NCBI GenBank assembly: GCA_020048915.1
Contig: JAIFLU010000117.1
Coordinates: 1-54,847, forward strand
Reading direction: 5' to 3'
DNA from: Bacteroidota bacterium
GTDB lineage: Bacteria > Bacteroidota > Bacteroidia > Bacteroidales > JAAUTT01
Length of the DNA stretch: 54,847 nucleotides
The translations under genes and the position numbers were made by a program. Within the stretch, counting starts at the first letter, position 1. Each line of letters starts with the position of its first letter. The notes under the pieces are model-generated. The model was not told the DNA's origin, made no database searches, and worked only from the letters and a program-made list of their open reading frames with translations. This document shows positions 27,065 to 36,345 of this stretch, one piece after another.

Positions 27065-28372
27065 TTAATTGTGCCAAATTGTAATATTAAGCTTAATCGC
27101 ATTCGAGGGGTGTTGGTGATTACCTACGATTAACCGTTCGAGCGAATTTCCGTTTGAAGTAGATAAAAAAGAGAGGATTAAGGCCGGGGGAGAATCTTTC
27201 AGGTAATTAATCTGGTAGGTTAAATAATCCGTTACATCAAAATAATAAGCGGTTTGTTCGTTGTACATATAATAGGTTACCAGTTGCGACGAAATAGTAT
27301 TTCCTTCCGAATCTGTTAGAACACTTCCAATATCGTTTATAGTATTTGTATTGTATAAATATATAGCTGAAGGCAATGGAATAAGGTCGTAGGTGTTTTT
27401 AACGGGTTTTATTATAAGCTCGGCATTCAGGATTTTATAACTCTTGTACATTTCAAAAATAGCTTTCAGGTTAGGAAATTCTATCCGGGTCATTAATCCG
27501 GTTCCGGCCTGGCAATAACTTTCTTTGTTTGTAAGATCCGACGAAAGCTTGTCTTCTTTTTTTATGAGCGCTTTCAAGGGACTATTGGTGTAATCCTTGT
27601 CGATCCGGTTATATTGATACGATGTGTTTGTTAAGCTGAAATCGAGGGTTTTAGTGTCTTGTCCTTCATGATAATATAAACGCATCTTGGTAATGCTGTC
27701 GGATGCATCGAACTGCATAATCGAAAAGCTATTCGTTACATCGGTAGTAATGGCCAGCCCTTTCAAATATTTAAGAAAGTTAGTTTGGTCTTCTACTTCC
27801 TCCGCTTCATTTAGAATCAGGTTAAAAAGCTCATTACCAAAATCGTCATTAAGCCTTACGTTCAGCTCTTTTTTTGTGACGGGCCTGATTATAGATGTTT
27901 TTATTCCCAAAGGTGCCGACGAATACGAAACTTTCGAAGTATTATAGCGATAGGTAATGTCGCTGTTTTCTAAATTTTCGGTTAATCGGTGTACTTGCAG
28001 GGGAAATGGTTTGGTCGAATCGCCGTAACAGTAGCCTGATGGTTTTAAAATAAGCGATATTGAATCGAATCGAGCATTCGTTGCAAGGGTTAAATCGGAA
28101 GGCAGTGCGAGCCGAAAATACGAAGAAGCCGAAACTGTCCCGAAAACCCCATCGGTATAACTCCCTGCCAATGATTTTGAATAGCCCGAAGTTTGAACAG
28201 AATCTGCAAGAATAGTAAAGGTATTAATGGTGGTGGTGTCAATAGTTACTACATTGCTTTTCACGTCCACCAGGTTTTCCCCGATTGTAAACGTTTTATC
28301 GTCTTCCGAACAAGCTATCATCAGGATACAACTCAATACCCATAAAAGTTCAGTATATGTTTTTTTTATCAT
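27065..28372 (-). CDS. DUF4270 family lipoprotein
   Basis: 435 aa from the ATG at 28372, chosen because it puts the signal peptide at the start (lipid Cys at residue 21, IACSEDD). The SEDD after the Cys fits a surface-export signal. Domain landmarks: an early VKSNVVTIDTTTINTFTILADS segment, GSYTDGVFGTVSASSYFRL, and a SISLILK strand, typical of DUF4270. The role of the family is unknown. First gene of a two-gene unit with the barrel at 25798-27045 and divergent from the kelch lipoprotein. Confidence 0.82.
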   Translation of the reverse strand: MIKKTYTELLWVLSCILMIACSEDDKTFTIGENLVDVKSNVVTIDTTTINTFTILADSVQTSGYSKSLAGSYTDGVFGTVSASSYFRLALPSDLTLATNARFDSISLILKPSGYCYGDSTKPFPLQVHRLTENLENSDITYRYNTSKVSYSSAPLGIKTSIIRPVTKKELNVRLNDDFGNELFNLILNEAEEVEDQTNFLKYLKGLAITTDVTNSFSIMQFDASDSITKMRLYYHEGQDTKTLDFSLTNTSYQYNRIDKDYTNSPLKALIKKEDKLSSDLTNKESYCQAGTGLMTRIEFPNLKAIFEMYKSYKILNAELIIKPVKNTYDLIPLPSAIYLYNTNTINDIGSVLTDSEGNTISSQLVTYYMYNEQTAYYFDVTDYLTYQINYLKDSPPALILSFLSTSNGNSLERLIVGNHQHPSNAIKLNITIWHN

Positions 28373-28483
28373 TATAAAAACAGTTTTATTTTGGAGGGTA
28401 AATAAACAGGGAATTGCCATTTTTGAAAACTCTATTATACAAGCAATACTGTTTGTAACGATAATATCTCTGATTTTACCGAT

Positions 28484-28511
28484 AACTCCCCATAGGAGGC
28501 CTCCCGGAGTT
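28484..28511. promoter_or_regulatory. Palindrome in the divergent DUF4270/kelch promoter region
   Basis: aactcc at 28484-28489 and ggagtt at 28506-28511 form the outer arms, with a perfect ggaggcctcc palindrome inside. It occupies the place where the minus-33 box of the kelch promoter should be, so an operator for a dimeric regulator is plausible. Confidence 0.45.
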
Positions 28512-28518
28512 TAATAGA

Positions 28519-28526
28519 TATTTTTG
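28519..28526 (+). promoter_or_regulatory. Minus-7 element upstream of the kelch gene
   Basis: TATTTTTG matches TAnnTTTG about 100 nt upstream of the chosen ATG. No TTTG box precedes it; the palindrome at 28484-28511 lies there instead. Confidence 0.45.
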
Positions 28527-28624
28527 TTGCCTACATCGATAGATTGAGGGAAGAAGTCTATTTTATTTCCCATGCCGGTCGTTTCTTTTTAGGTTTGGCT
28601 CCACTAAACATAAAATCATTTAAA

Positions 28625-29677
28625 ATGGAGCAAATAAATTCACGAATACACAAAAAAGCATCGCCACCAGCAACTAATATTGGAATTGTTATGTTGATTT
28701 TGGTAACGATTGCGGCATTTTTCAGTTCATGTACCGACGACGATGACGATGACGATCTGGTAGGTAACTGGACAAAATCTTCCGACTTCGAAGGCGTTGC
28801 AAGAAATGAAGGAGTTAGTTTTGTTATCGACAACTTTGCCTTTGTAGGTACCGGTTACGATGGAAAAAAACAACTGAAAGACTTTTGGAAATACGATAGT
28901 GAAAAGAAATACTGGACCCAGATTGCCGACCTGCCCGGATCGGCAAGATATTCAGCCGTTGGTTTTGGAATCGGAAACCGTGGTTATGTGGGAACCGGTT
29001 ATGATGGCGAAGCCTATTTAAAAGACTTTTGGGAATACAACCCCGATGCAAACGAATGGGTGCAGAAAGAAAATTTTGCAGGTACTGCCAGATACGGTGC
29101 AGCAAGTTTTTCACTTGATTCAAAAGGATTTATTGGTACCGGCTATGACGGAAATTATTTGAAAGACTTATGGGAATATAACCCTTCCACCGGGAAATGG
29201 ACTCAAATGGTAAGCCTGGGAGGTACTAAACGCAGGGATGCATCTACATTTGTAATCGATGGTAAAGCATATATTTGTGCCGGGGTAAATAATGGCTCCC
29301 TGGTAGACGATTTCTGGAGATACGATCCTCAATCAGGATCTTGGGAAGAACTGCGCAAAATCAGTAATTATAGCGACGATAGCTACGACGATGATTATTC
29401 TACAATTGTCAGGAGCAATGCCGTTGGCTTTGCGTCGGTCGACAAAGGTTATCTGGCACTTGGAACGGCAAGTTCGCTCTTAAGCAACGTTTGGGAGTAT
29501 AATCCTGGTACCGATGTATGGGAAGAAAAAACAGCATTCGAAGGAACTGTTAGAGACGGTGCAGTTTCATTTACCGTAAACAACAGAATCTTTATTACAA
29601 CAGGAAGAAGCGGGGGATACCAATTGGATGATATGTGGGAGTTTAAACCATTGGAAACATATGACGATAAAAATTAG
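28625..29677 (+). CDS. Kelch-repeat surface lipoprotein
   Basis: 350 aa from the ATG at 28625; the longer frame from 28544 lacks a signal at its start. Lipobox FFSSC with Cys36, followed by T and seven consecutive Asp, a strong form of the acidic surface-export signal. Six kelch-type repeats of about 47 residues follow, each with a (S/T)xRxxAxxF start, a G(T/A)GYDG-like turn and a LKDFWEYNP end, closing a six-blade propeller. Probably binds a partner at the cell surface. The last 17 nt overlap the DUF4907 gene. Confidence 0.86.
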   Translation: MEQINSRIHKKASPPATNIGIVMLILVTIAAFFSSCTDDDDDDDLVGNWTKSSDFEGVARNEGVSFVIDNFAFVGTGYDGKKQLKDFWKYDSEKKYWTQIADLPGSARYSAVGFGIGNRGYVGTGYDGEAYLKDFWEYNPDANEWVQKENFAGTARYGAASFSLDSKGFIGTGYDGNYLKDLWEYNPSTGKWTQMVSLGGTKRRDASTFVIDGKAYICAGVNNGSLVDDFWRYDPQSGSWEELRKISNYSDDSYDDDYSTIVRSNAVGFASVDKGYLALGTASSLLSNVWEYNPGTDVWEEKTAFEGTVRDGAVSFTVNNRIFITTGRSGGYQLDDMWEFKPLETYDDKN

Positions 29678-30035
29678 AACTAAATTCAAACTGTTGCTGC
29701 TGTTTATGGCAGCAACAACTTTTTTTGTTTCTGCAGTTATTCATAAAAAAGTGACACGCAAAACAAGAACCACTGTTACATTGCATACTTTTCAAACAGC
29801 TATTGGTTGGGGATATCGTATCGATGCCGGGCGAAATACAATTATTTACCAGCCTTTTGTTCCGGTAATAGAAACGCACGAAGGGTTTGCTTCCAAAGAA
29901 CTGGCCGAAAAGGTAGGGAGAATGGTGATAGCAAAACTAATAGCAAAAGAACGGCCCGTTATAAGTATCGAAGAATTAAGAATGGCCGGTGTCAGGATTT
30001 ACGGCAAGCCAATTGGGCAAAATCTTATAAATTGA
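29661..30035 (+). CDS. DUF4907 family protein
   Basis: 124 aa from the ATG at 29661 (the earlier start at 29628 lies deep in the kelch gene). One N-terminal hydrophobic segment (FKLLLLFMAATTFFVSAVI) acts as signal or anchor. The small domain includes GWGYRIDAGRNTIIYQPFVPVIE and GFASKELAEKVGRMVIAKL, which fits DUF4907. Function unknown. Translationally coupled to the kelch gene (17-nt overlap) and overlapping the convergent response regulator by 11 nt at the 3' end. Confidence 0.75.
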   Translation: MTIKIRTKFKLLLLFMAATTFFVSAVIHKKVTRKTRTTVTLHTFQTAIGWGYRIDAGRNTIIYQPFVPVIETHEGFASKELAEKVGRMVIAKLIAKERPVISIEELRMAGVRIYGKPIGQNLIN

Positions 30036-30756
30036 AATTGTTTTTGCGAATCGATTCGTAGAATGCTTCTTTAAAATTATCGCCGATAGGAATCCACTTA
30101 TCGCCGATAATTATCCGGTTGCGTACGATAGAATTTATTTTATTGATAGAAACAATATACGATTTATGAACCCGAACAAACATATGCGATGGAAGCTTTT
30201 CCGACATATTTTTGAGCGAATTAAGCGTAGTTACAGGCTTACCTGCACCCAAATAAATCTTTACATAATCTTTTAATCCTTCAATGTAAGTAATTTCATG
30301 TAAATCTACCCTTTGGGTCTGATAATCGGATTTTACAAGGATAAAATTTTCAGGTTGCTTTACTTCCTGAACTTCGGTTTTTACTTCTACCTTTTGGTTT
30401 TTCAACGAATAAATATCGTAAACCTTATTGATTGCCTTCAGAAACCGTTCGAACGGAATGGGTTTTAATAAATAATCTACCGCGTTGAGGTTAAAACCTT
30501 CCATGGCATGCTCCGAATAAGCAGTGGTAAATATAAAATAGGGCTTGAATTCGAGCGAATTAATGAAATCGATGCCCGAAACATTGGGCATATGAATATC
30601 CAAAAATATCAAATCGATCTTCTCGGTTCGAAGCATATCAAAAGCCTGAAATGCCCCGGAACATTTTCCTACCAAATTAAGGTATGGCACCTTTTTTATG
30701 TATTCTTCCAGAACTTCGTGTGCCAGAGGTTCGTCGTCAACTATTATACAATTCAT
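30025..30756 (-). CDS. LytTR-type response regulator
   Basis: 243 aa. Receiver domain with acidic DDE near the start, phosphoacceptor Asp in IFLDIHMP (about residue 54), conserved Thr in TTAYS and Lys in LLKPIPF. The C-terminal LytTR DNA-binding domain is marked by YIEGLKDYVKIYL and FVRVHKSYIVSINKI. The 20-nt overlap with the histidine kinase gene makes them a cognate pair. It ends against the kelch/DUF4907 operon, a candidate target. Confidence 0.93.
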   Translation of the reverse strand: MNCIIVDDEPLAHEVLEEYIKKVPYLNLVGKCSGAFQAFDMLRTEKIDLIFLDIHMPNVSGIDFINSLEFKPYFIFTTAYSEHAMEGFNLNAVDYLLKPIPFERFLKAINKVYDIYSLKNQKVEVKTEVQEVKQPENFILVKSDYQTQRVDLHEITYIEGLKDYVKIYLGAGKPVTTLNSLKNMSEKLPSHMFVRVHKSYIVSINKINSIVRNRIIIGDKWIPIGDNFKEAFYESIRKNNFNL

Positions 30757-31807
30757 TGGCCTTTAATAAAAGGGTGAGGTCTATCCTAAAGCTCTCGCTT
30801 GTTTGTGTTATATTAAACTGATGGTTAGTACCATAAATTATCTGTAATCTTTTTTTCGAATTTGCCAAACCAATTCCCGATTGCTCGTTTGGGCTTTTCA
30901 TACTTGGTTTTATAATTGGATTTTCAACAACCAGAACCAATGTGTTTTGAACGATTTTTACGTGAATATTTATTGTACAATTTTTCGTTGAATCTATTCC
31001 ATGTTTAAAGGCATTTTCGATAAAAGGCAATAGCAGTAATGGTTCAATTTTTTTATCGTTATAATCGCCTTCTATGGTATACTTTACCGAAATGTTCGAC
31101 ATAAGCCTTAACCGCTGCAACTCCACGTAATTATTAATATAATCCAGCTCTCTTCGGAGTGGAACCAGGTCTTTTTCCGATTCATAAATTATAAACCGCA
31201 TTAATTCCGACAGCTTAATTATTGCTTCGGGGGTTTTCTCCGATTTGGTAATGGCCAGCGAATAAATACTGTTGAGGGTGTTGAAAAAAAAGTGTGGGTT
31301 TATCTGCGATTTCAGAAACGAAAGTTCAGCAGTTAGCTTTTGATTTTCCATTTCTTTGCGTTGTTTCTCATTCGAATACCATTGTTCCGTAACCCTGATA
31401 CTGGTGCTGATTGCCAGAAACAAAAAACAGGAAGTTAAATTTCGTAACCCCCGGAAAGGGAAGAATAAACTATCCCTGGGAGGATCATGGGGCATAGGAG
31501 AAGAAATTTGTTTTATTTGAAGGGTCGAAACATCTGGTGGACGGGTGGCGGTACCTATAAAAAGGGTCACTGCAAGAATACCCAGTATGGATAGTGTATA
31601 CAGCAGGAATTTTTTACGCGTAAGTAATTTGGGGATTAATATAAAATAGTTCAAATAGAAGAAAGCTATAATGGGAACCCATAATAGGACTTCAAACAGG
31701 ATGGACACTTTAATCCAGACAGGCATGAAAAATTTTGGGATAACTATAATGACAGCCCAAAGAAGGACATGTACCAGGATAATTATTTTTTTACGTTCGG
31801 TATTCAT
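30737..31807 (-). CDS. LytS-type histidine kinase
   Basis: 356 aa. Four N-terminal hydrophobic segments (about residues 8-140) form the sensor region without a large external domain. The His_kinase motif LKSQINPHFFFNTLNSI holds the phosphoacceptor His. A HATPase domain follows, with LLPFIENAFKHGI and GIGLANSKKRL. It is the partner of the LytTR regulator it overlaps. The signal is unknown. Confidence 0.92.
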   Translation of the reverse strand: MNTERKKIIILVHVLLWAVIIVIPKFFMPVWIKVSILFEVLLWVPIIAFFYLNYFILIPKLLTRKKFLLYTLSILGILAVTLFIGTATRPPDVSTLQIKQISSPMPHDPPRDSLFFPFRGLRNLTSCFLFLAISTSIRVTEQWYSNEKQRKEMENQKLTAELSFLKSQINPHFFFNTLNSIYSLAITKSEKTPEAIIKLSELMRFIIYESEKDLVPLRRELDYINNYVELQRLRLMSNISVKYTIEGDYNDKKIEPLLLLPFIENAFKHGIDSTKNCTINIHVKIVQNTLVLVVENPIIKPSMKSPNEQSGIGLANSKKRLQIIYGTNHQFNITQTSESFRIDLTLLLKANELYNS

Positions 31808-32037
31808 ATCAATAGAGTATTGAAAGCAAATATAATTCCTTAAAGGATCTTTGCCTAATTGCTTAGAAGAACACTGTTTATTTACCGATGTAGATGGTTA
31901 TTTTCTCTACAAGAGGATATTAATCTCATTTTTTTCGGAGCAATCAAACCAGATTGTTGATTGTATTTGATGTGTTTTAATCTCAAAAAACACTATTTGT
32001 TCTTAACACTTCCCTAAAAATTTCAACGCTTCATTTA

Positions 32038-33756
32038 TCAACCTCTTGAGCCGGAACCGCTGTTTCCATAGCTGGTAACGACACTTGAAACAGTGAAACT
32101 TGTAACCAGTGTGCCGGCTGTATAATTTCCATCCTTATAAATACAATTGGTGAGGGTACCGGTTGAACTTCCTCCGGTGTAAATATAATAGGTAGCGCCT
32201 TTCTTTAAGGCGGGTGAGGAGAAGACCATAGAATAATAGCTGCGAACAGGCCTGAAAGTAACAACATCGTTTCCATCGGCATCCTGAATATGGAATAGCG
32301 TGTTTGCCGCAATAGATGAAGTCATTATTGCTTTCAGGGAATACTGCGAAGAGCTTGTGCCTGGAGCTTGTGTCATGTTTGAATTGGTGCCCGAGATTAT
32401 CAGAAATCCGTCTGTTATTTTGCATGTTCCATTATAATCCATCCCCACCTCAGGCGAAGATTGAGGGCCATTCACTACAATTGTTCCTCCGGTAATTTCT
32501 ATATTGCCATTGCTATCTAATCCATCACCTCCCGATCCGTTTACAAAAATATTTCCTCCTTTCAGATTCAGTGAACTTCCGTCATTCGACTCTCCTCCCT
32601 TTCCATAGCTTGCATTAAAACCATCGTCAGAGGCAGTAATACTGACTTTGCCGGTAACAACTGTAATTAACCCGCTTTCAATGCCTTCATACGATTTTGC
32701 AATCGTAATATCGCCGTCATTAATTGTCAATTTTGAATCGGCATGCATGCCATCCTCGCTCGAAGATATAGCAATTACTCCTTTATTCACCGTAATTTCA
32801 TTATTCGAATGTATACCATCGTCAGCAGAATTTATCGTAAAGGTGCCATCCTCGATGAATACACTTGTTTTACCCTTTATTCCTTTTGACGATAATGTTG
32901 CCGCTACAGTTTTACTGCTTCCTCCTCCGGAAGTCAGGTTAAATTCGCCGCTGGTAATTAACACATCGGTTTGGGCTGCAATAGCATCGCCCCCCGAAAC
33001 TACCTTTATTTTACCTGATTCTATGGTAACATAACCTAATGCAGTACTTTCCTCATTACTCGATTTTATTCCGTCGCCACCGCAATTCAGGACAAAAGTT
33101 CCGTCTTTAATTATTAAATAGTCTTTTCCAATAATACCATCATCTAACGAGTTTACAGTGATATTTCCACTTTTTACAATGAGTCCGTCCTTCCCGGTAA
33201 TTCCATCGTTAAAATTACCTTTAACGGCTAAACTGCCTTCTCCAAAAATAGTTAAATCCGATTTCGAATATAATGCAGCATTCGGTTCATCCACATCCGA
33301 GCTTGCATAAACATAGGTTGAAGCGTCGGTTAAACTGTTTTCGGTATCTTCTGTAATATATACGATTGCTTTTTTTGCTTTCGATATATATATAGGCGCA
33401 CTCTTTGAGCTGGTAATATGGGCTCCGTTTAATATTAAAACTACTTTTTCTTCATCCTCTGTATTTACAATTATTTGTCCATCGGTAAGTGTGCCACTTA
33501 TGCTGTAAATACCAGCCGAAGTGATTGTAACTGTATTGCCCGAAACGATAGCGCTTGGAGACTCGACACTTATCGAGCTAATATTCAATTTAATATTAAC
33601 TGCTGCTGACGCATCCCAGCTGTAGTCGCTTGAATCTTCATGAACGGATGTATCAGTTGATTTATTATCCGTGGTTACATCGGTGTCGGTATCTTTTTCG
33701 CATGCGGCTATTAATAGAATGCAAATACTAAAAAACAATAAGAGATAATTTTTCAT
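32038..33756 (-). CDS. Beta-helix lipoprotein of the Cthe_2159-like carbohydrate-binding family
   Basis: 572 aa. Lipobox LIAAC (Cys19), then EKDTDTD, an acidic, surface-type stretch. From about residue 60 to 480 there are many repeats of the form (D)DGI.S....I.I..G.I.I.S, each with an Asp-Asp-Gly or similar turn. This is the right-handed beta-helix of PF14262, whose founding member binds pectin-like acidic polysaccharide and calcium. A small C-terminal beta domain ends in SGSRG. Probably surface-displayed glycan binding. Paired with a DUF2490 barrel upstream. Confidence 0.82.
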   Translation of the reverse strand: MKNYLLLFFSICILLIAACEKDTDTDVTTDNKSTDTSVHEDSSDYSWDASAAVNIKLNISSISVESPSAIVSGNTVTITSAGIYSISGTLTDGQIIVNTEDEEKVVLILNGAHITSSKSAPIYISKAKKAIVYITEDTENSLTDASTYVYASSDVDEPNAALYSKSDLTIFGEGSLAVKGNFNDGITGKDGLIVKSGNITVNSLDDGIIGKDYLIIKDGTFVLNCGGDGIKSSNEESTALGYVTIESGKIKVVSGGDAIAAQTDVLITSGEFNLTSGGGSSKTVAATLSSKGIKGKTSVFIEDGTFTINSADDGIHSNNEITVNKGVIAISSSEDGMHADSKLTINDGDITIAKSYEGIESGLITVVTGKVSITASDDGFNASYGKGGESNDGSSLNLKGGNIFVNGSGGDGLDSNGNIEITGGTIVVNGPQSSPEVGMDYNGTCKITDGFLIISGTNSNMTQAPGTSSSQYSLKAIMTSSIAANTLFHIQDADGNDVVTFRPVRSYYSMVFSSPALKKGATYYIYTGGSSTGTLTNCIYKDGNYTAGTLVTSFTVSSVVTSYGNSGSGSRG

Positions 33757-33849
33757 AACGATATGATATTTAATTTTACTTTACATTTTTCGTTAGAGTG
33801 CTGAAATAATTGTATCAATATTATCCTCACAATTAAACATGATATTATT

Positions 33850-34590
33850 TTAAAATGAAAAGACATATCCAACTCCGGCGATATAGGTTTTTACAGCATC
33901 TGTAACGTTGATTTCCTTATCTATTAATCCGTAAACTTCAAATTGATGATGTTTCGTCAAATTATAACTGAATGAGAGGGTGTACCGTAGTTTATTGAAG
34001 GAATTACCATTCGGATTATTGAGCTGGTAAAAGGACTCGAAAGAAAGCGCCGGAGTGATTGGAATTTTAGGGATATTATAATCGACTTTGATTCGACTGC
34101 GCCAAATCCATGCAGGATTTATTAAATAAGTGTCAATTTTACCACTGGCCTTCACCCTGTCGCTTTCATCTTTGGTGGTCACCTGAGCCTGTTCGCGCAG
34201 CGTAAAGGTAAAATTGCCCAGCTTTTGCTTTCCTTGCAGAAAAAGATTCAACCGGTTACGGGGTTGAAAATCAGAATATTTTGCATCATAGAAATTAATA
34301 AACTGGTAGCTGAGGCCAATTTTCAGGGGCTTAAAAATGTTGTAAGAAGTTTCGAGTTTGAGGCTCCAGCGATTAATTTGTTCCGAATTATTGTTTGTAC
34401 GCAATTCGCCTTCAGTACTAAACGTCCATTTCGATAGCTTTTTCTCAATTCCAACGGAAGACCAGATTCCAAAATCATCACTTTGAGCAAGAAGTGAAGC
34501 AGGTATCATAAAAATCAACATAGTGAGGTTAATTTTGTTTTTTATCTTCCTGTTTTTAAAAAGTTTTACCTGTAAATTCAAAAATTTCAT
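33850..34590 (-). CDS. DUF2490 family outer-membrane protein
   Basis: 246 aa. The hydrophobic signal segment (LTMLIFMIPASLLAQ) sits after 20 polar residues; an internal ATG at 34521 would give a more typical signal peptide, so the true start may be there. The mature part begins DDFGIWSSVGIEKKLSKWTFS, then regular amphipathic strands ending in VGYVFSF with terminal Phe, as in a small barrel of about 10-12 strands. DUF2490 has no assigned function. Same strand as the beta-helix lipoprotein, 93 nt upstream of it. Confidence 0.78.
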   Translation of the reverse strand: MKFLNLQVKLFKNRKIKNKINLTMLIFMIPASLLAQSDDFGIWSSVGIEKKLSKWTFSTEGELRTNNNSEQINRWSLKLETSYNIFKPLKIGLSYQFINFYDAKYSDFQPRNRLNLFLQGKQKLGNFTFTLREQAQVTTKDESDRVKASGKIDTYLINPAWIWRSRIKVDYNIPKIPITPALSFESFYQLNNPNGNSFNKLRYTLSFSYNLTKHHQFEVYGLIDKEINVTDAVKTYIAGVGYVFSF

Positions 34591-34954
34591 AAAATGGGAT
34601 ATATTTTAAAAACCTTCAACTCAAGTTTATTGATTTATATACAACAATACAGTTGAATTAAAAATTACCCTACATCTACTATTTGTTTAGTTAGCCCTGA
34701 TTTTTTTTTGATGTGAATTTTATCCGATATTTGAAATTATGATATCGTTACAGAAACATCCTAAGCTTGCAAGTCTGCTCCGAATCTGAGATAGTCATGA
34801 ATGAAGAAATTAAATTTTCAAAATACATCTGTTTAAAGACGGCAAAAGGGTAAAAAACGTCAGATCTTTCGCCACAGTTAATTCAAAAGTGAAGGGAATA
34901 GGTTGTTACTACTGGAAATTTAATTTTTAGTGTATAAGAAATTGCAATTACTTA
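34591..34954. other. AT-rich intergenic region, nothing recognised
   Basis: No open frame, tRNA, hairpin with T-run or known repeat could be supported. It should contain the promoter of the DUF2490 gene on the minus strand and the 3' end of the flippase-like gene. Confidence 0.4.
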
Positions 34955-36037
34955 TCAGGTTTCAGTCGCGCCGAATTTGTTTTTAATCCAGGAGGGCAGA
35001 ATTAATGAGCCGATAATAAGATAAGGGTAATAACTTATAAGACGCCATAAAAGCGCAATAACGATAACAATTCCCGCAGAGTATGCAGCGCTAACGGGAA
35101 TAAAATCTTTGAGGTACTGAGTAAAAATAAATTCAGAAAAACCGCTTCCTCCAGGGGTTGGGAAAATAAGCATCATATTCGACATCACCAGTTGTCGCGC
35201 AAACAGGAGAAAATGATCGGAAACAGAAAAGAAAGCAAGTAAAAGGGCATTTACAACAAGGTACCTGGCAGACCACGAAAAGAATGTACCGCCGAAGGCT
35301 TTAAGCCAAAAGCTAAATTTTTGCCGTTTAAGCTCCAGCGAACTCGAAATTATATCGCTACCGGTTATGTTCGCTGGTTGGCGGAATTTACGTAAAAAGG
35401 GTAATTTAAATACCCAAAGCAAAAGCCATTTTAGTCCGCGGGGATTTATAAACAGGCCATAACCCAAAACAATTAGAAAAATAAATTTTAAAGAGTAACC
35501 TATAACGGCAAACCATAAAAACTCATTGGTAAACGAAAAAACCTCATTGCCTTCAACGCCGGCACCAACTGTAAAAAGTGTCGGAATACTTATAAAAGCC
35601 AGCAATAATGGAAACATCAAAACAAAATAGAGCTCATCGAGAAAGGAGGTGGCCATTACAACAGCAGTGCTGCGTCCTAAAGAAATCCCCTCCTTATTTA
35701 CAAAGATCATAGCAATAGTAGTACCGCCAACCGCCGAAGGCATTACTGCCGAGGAGAATTCCCAAAGCATTATAACCCGAAACGATTGCCGCCAGGTTAA
35801 TTCCTTATTGGTTAAAACTCTGATACGGAACATGTAGCCAATATCCCGAATCGCCATAAAGCAAATAGCGAGGAACAAAAAGGCTACCATTGTAAAATTG
35901 AAATTGATCGTTTTGAATGCCTCAGGTTTCAGATCCCGAAAGAGAAAAAAGGCAATAACGCCAAGTCCTATAATAACGGGGTAAATTACATTTATCCCGG
36001 ACATTTTTTTGAATGGGTTTTTTTCAACCTTTTGCAT
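34955..36037 (-). CDS. Flippase-like / LPG synthase TM-region membrane protein (UPF0104)
   Basis: 360 aa with about eight membrane helices. The AVMPSAVGGTTIAMIFV segment and the late FPTPGGSGFSEF motif are hallmarks of the family that includes the flippase domain of MprF and related glycolipid transporters. No C-terminal aminoacyl-transferase domain is present, so it is a stand-alone membrane unit. Lipid cargo unknown. Monocistronic by spacing. Confidence 0.84.
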   Translation of the reverse strand: MQKVEKNPFKKMSGINVIYPVIIGLGVIAFFLFRDLKPEAFKTINFNFTMVAFLFLAICFMAIRDIGYMFRIRVLTNKELTWRQSFRVIMLWEFSSAVMPSAVGGTTIAMIFVNKEGISLGRSTAVVMATSFLDELYFVLMFPLLLAFISIPTLFTVGAGVEGNEVFSFTNEFLWFAVIGYSLKFIFLIVLGYGLFINPRGLKWLLLWVFKLPFLRKFRQPANITGSDIISSSLELKRQKFSFWLKAFGGTFFSWSARYLVVNALLLAFFSVSDHFLLFARQLVMSNMMLIFPTPGGSGFSEFIFTQYLKDFIPVSAAYSAGIVIVIALLWRLISYYPYLIIGSLILPSWIKNKFGATET

Positions 36038-36233
36038 ACAATGTTTTTAAAAGCGGAAAAGTGAAAGGTGTCAACTTTAATTTTCTAAAGTACAAATTAT
36101 TCCGAAAAGAATGACATTCTCACTTTAGCCATCATAATTTTCAGAACTGTAAAAATAAGCATTCCCAATAGCATAATTCTTAAAATGTCATTAAGTTTCT
36201 ATTTAGTGCTTGTAAGAAAACCCAATGTTGGAT

Positions 36234-36338
36234 AAGAAAACGCCAAGTTCAAGGCTTGCGTAGGCAGAAAAAGCGGAGTTTATTTTTCGTAAATGAGTAT
36301 TTTTCTGCCGAGCGTAACGAAGAAATTGACGTTTTCTT
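36234..36338. repeat. 105-nt imperfect palindrome (MITE/REP-like)
   Basis: Two 49-nt arms (36234-36282 and 36290-36338) with a 7-nt centre align without gaps, about two thirds paired; the outermost 9 bases (aagaaaacg) and an inner ggcag-a5 block are exact. It lies just after the ApbE gene stop and reads like the dispersed intergenic repeats of Bacteroidota rather than a simple terminator. Confidence 0.7.
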
Positions 36339-36345
36339 GCCTACA

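Noticed and set aside
28544..28624. Upstream extension of the kelch gene
   Set aside because: It would bury the lipoprotein signal and overlaps the leader close to the promoter element; ATG at 28625 fits better.
32648..33034. 128-codon plus-strand frame antisense to the beta-helix lipoprotein
   Set aside because: Arises from the repeated codon pattern of the beta-helix repeats; no start context or motif.
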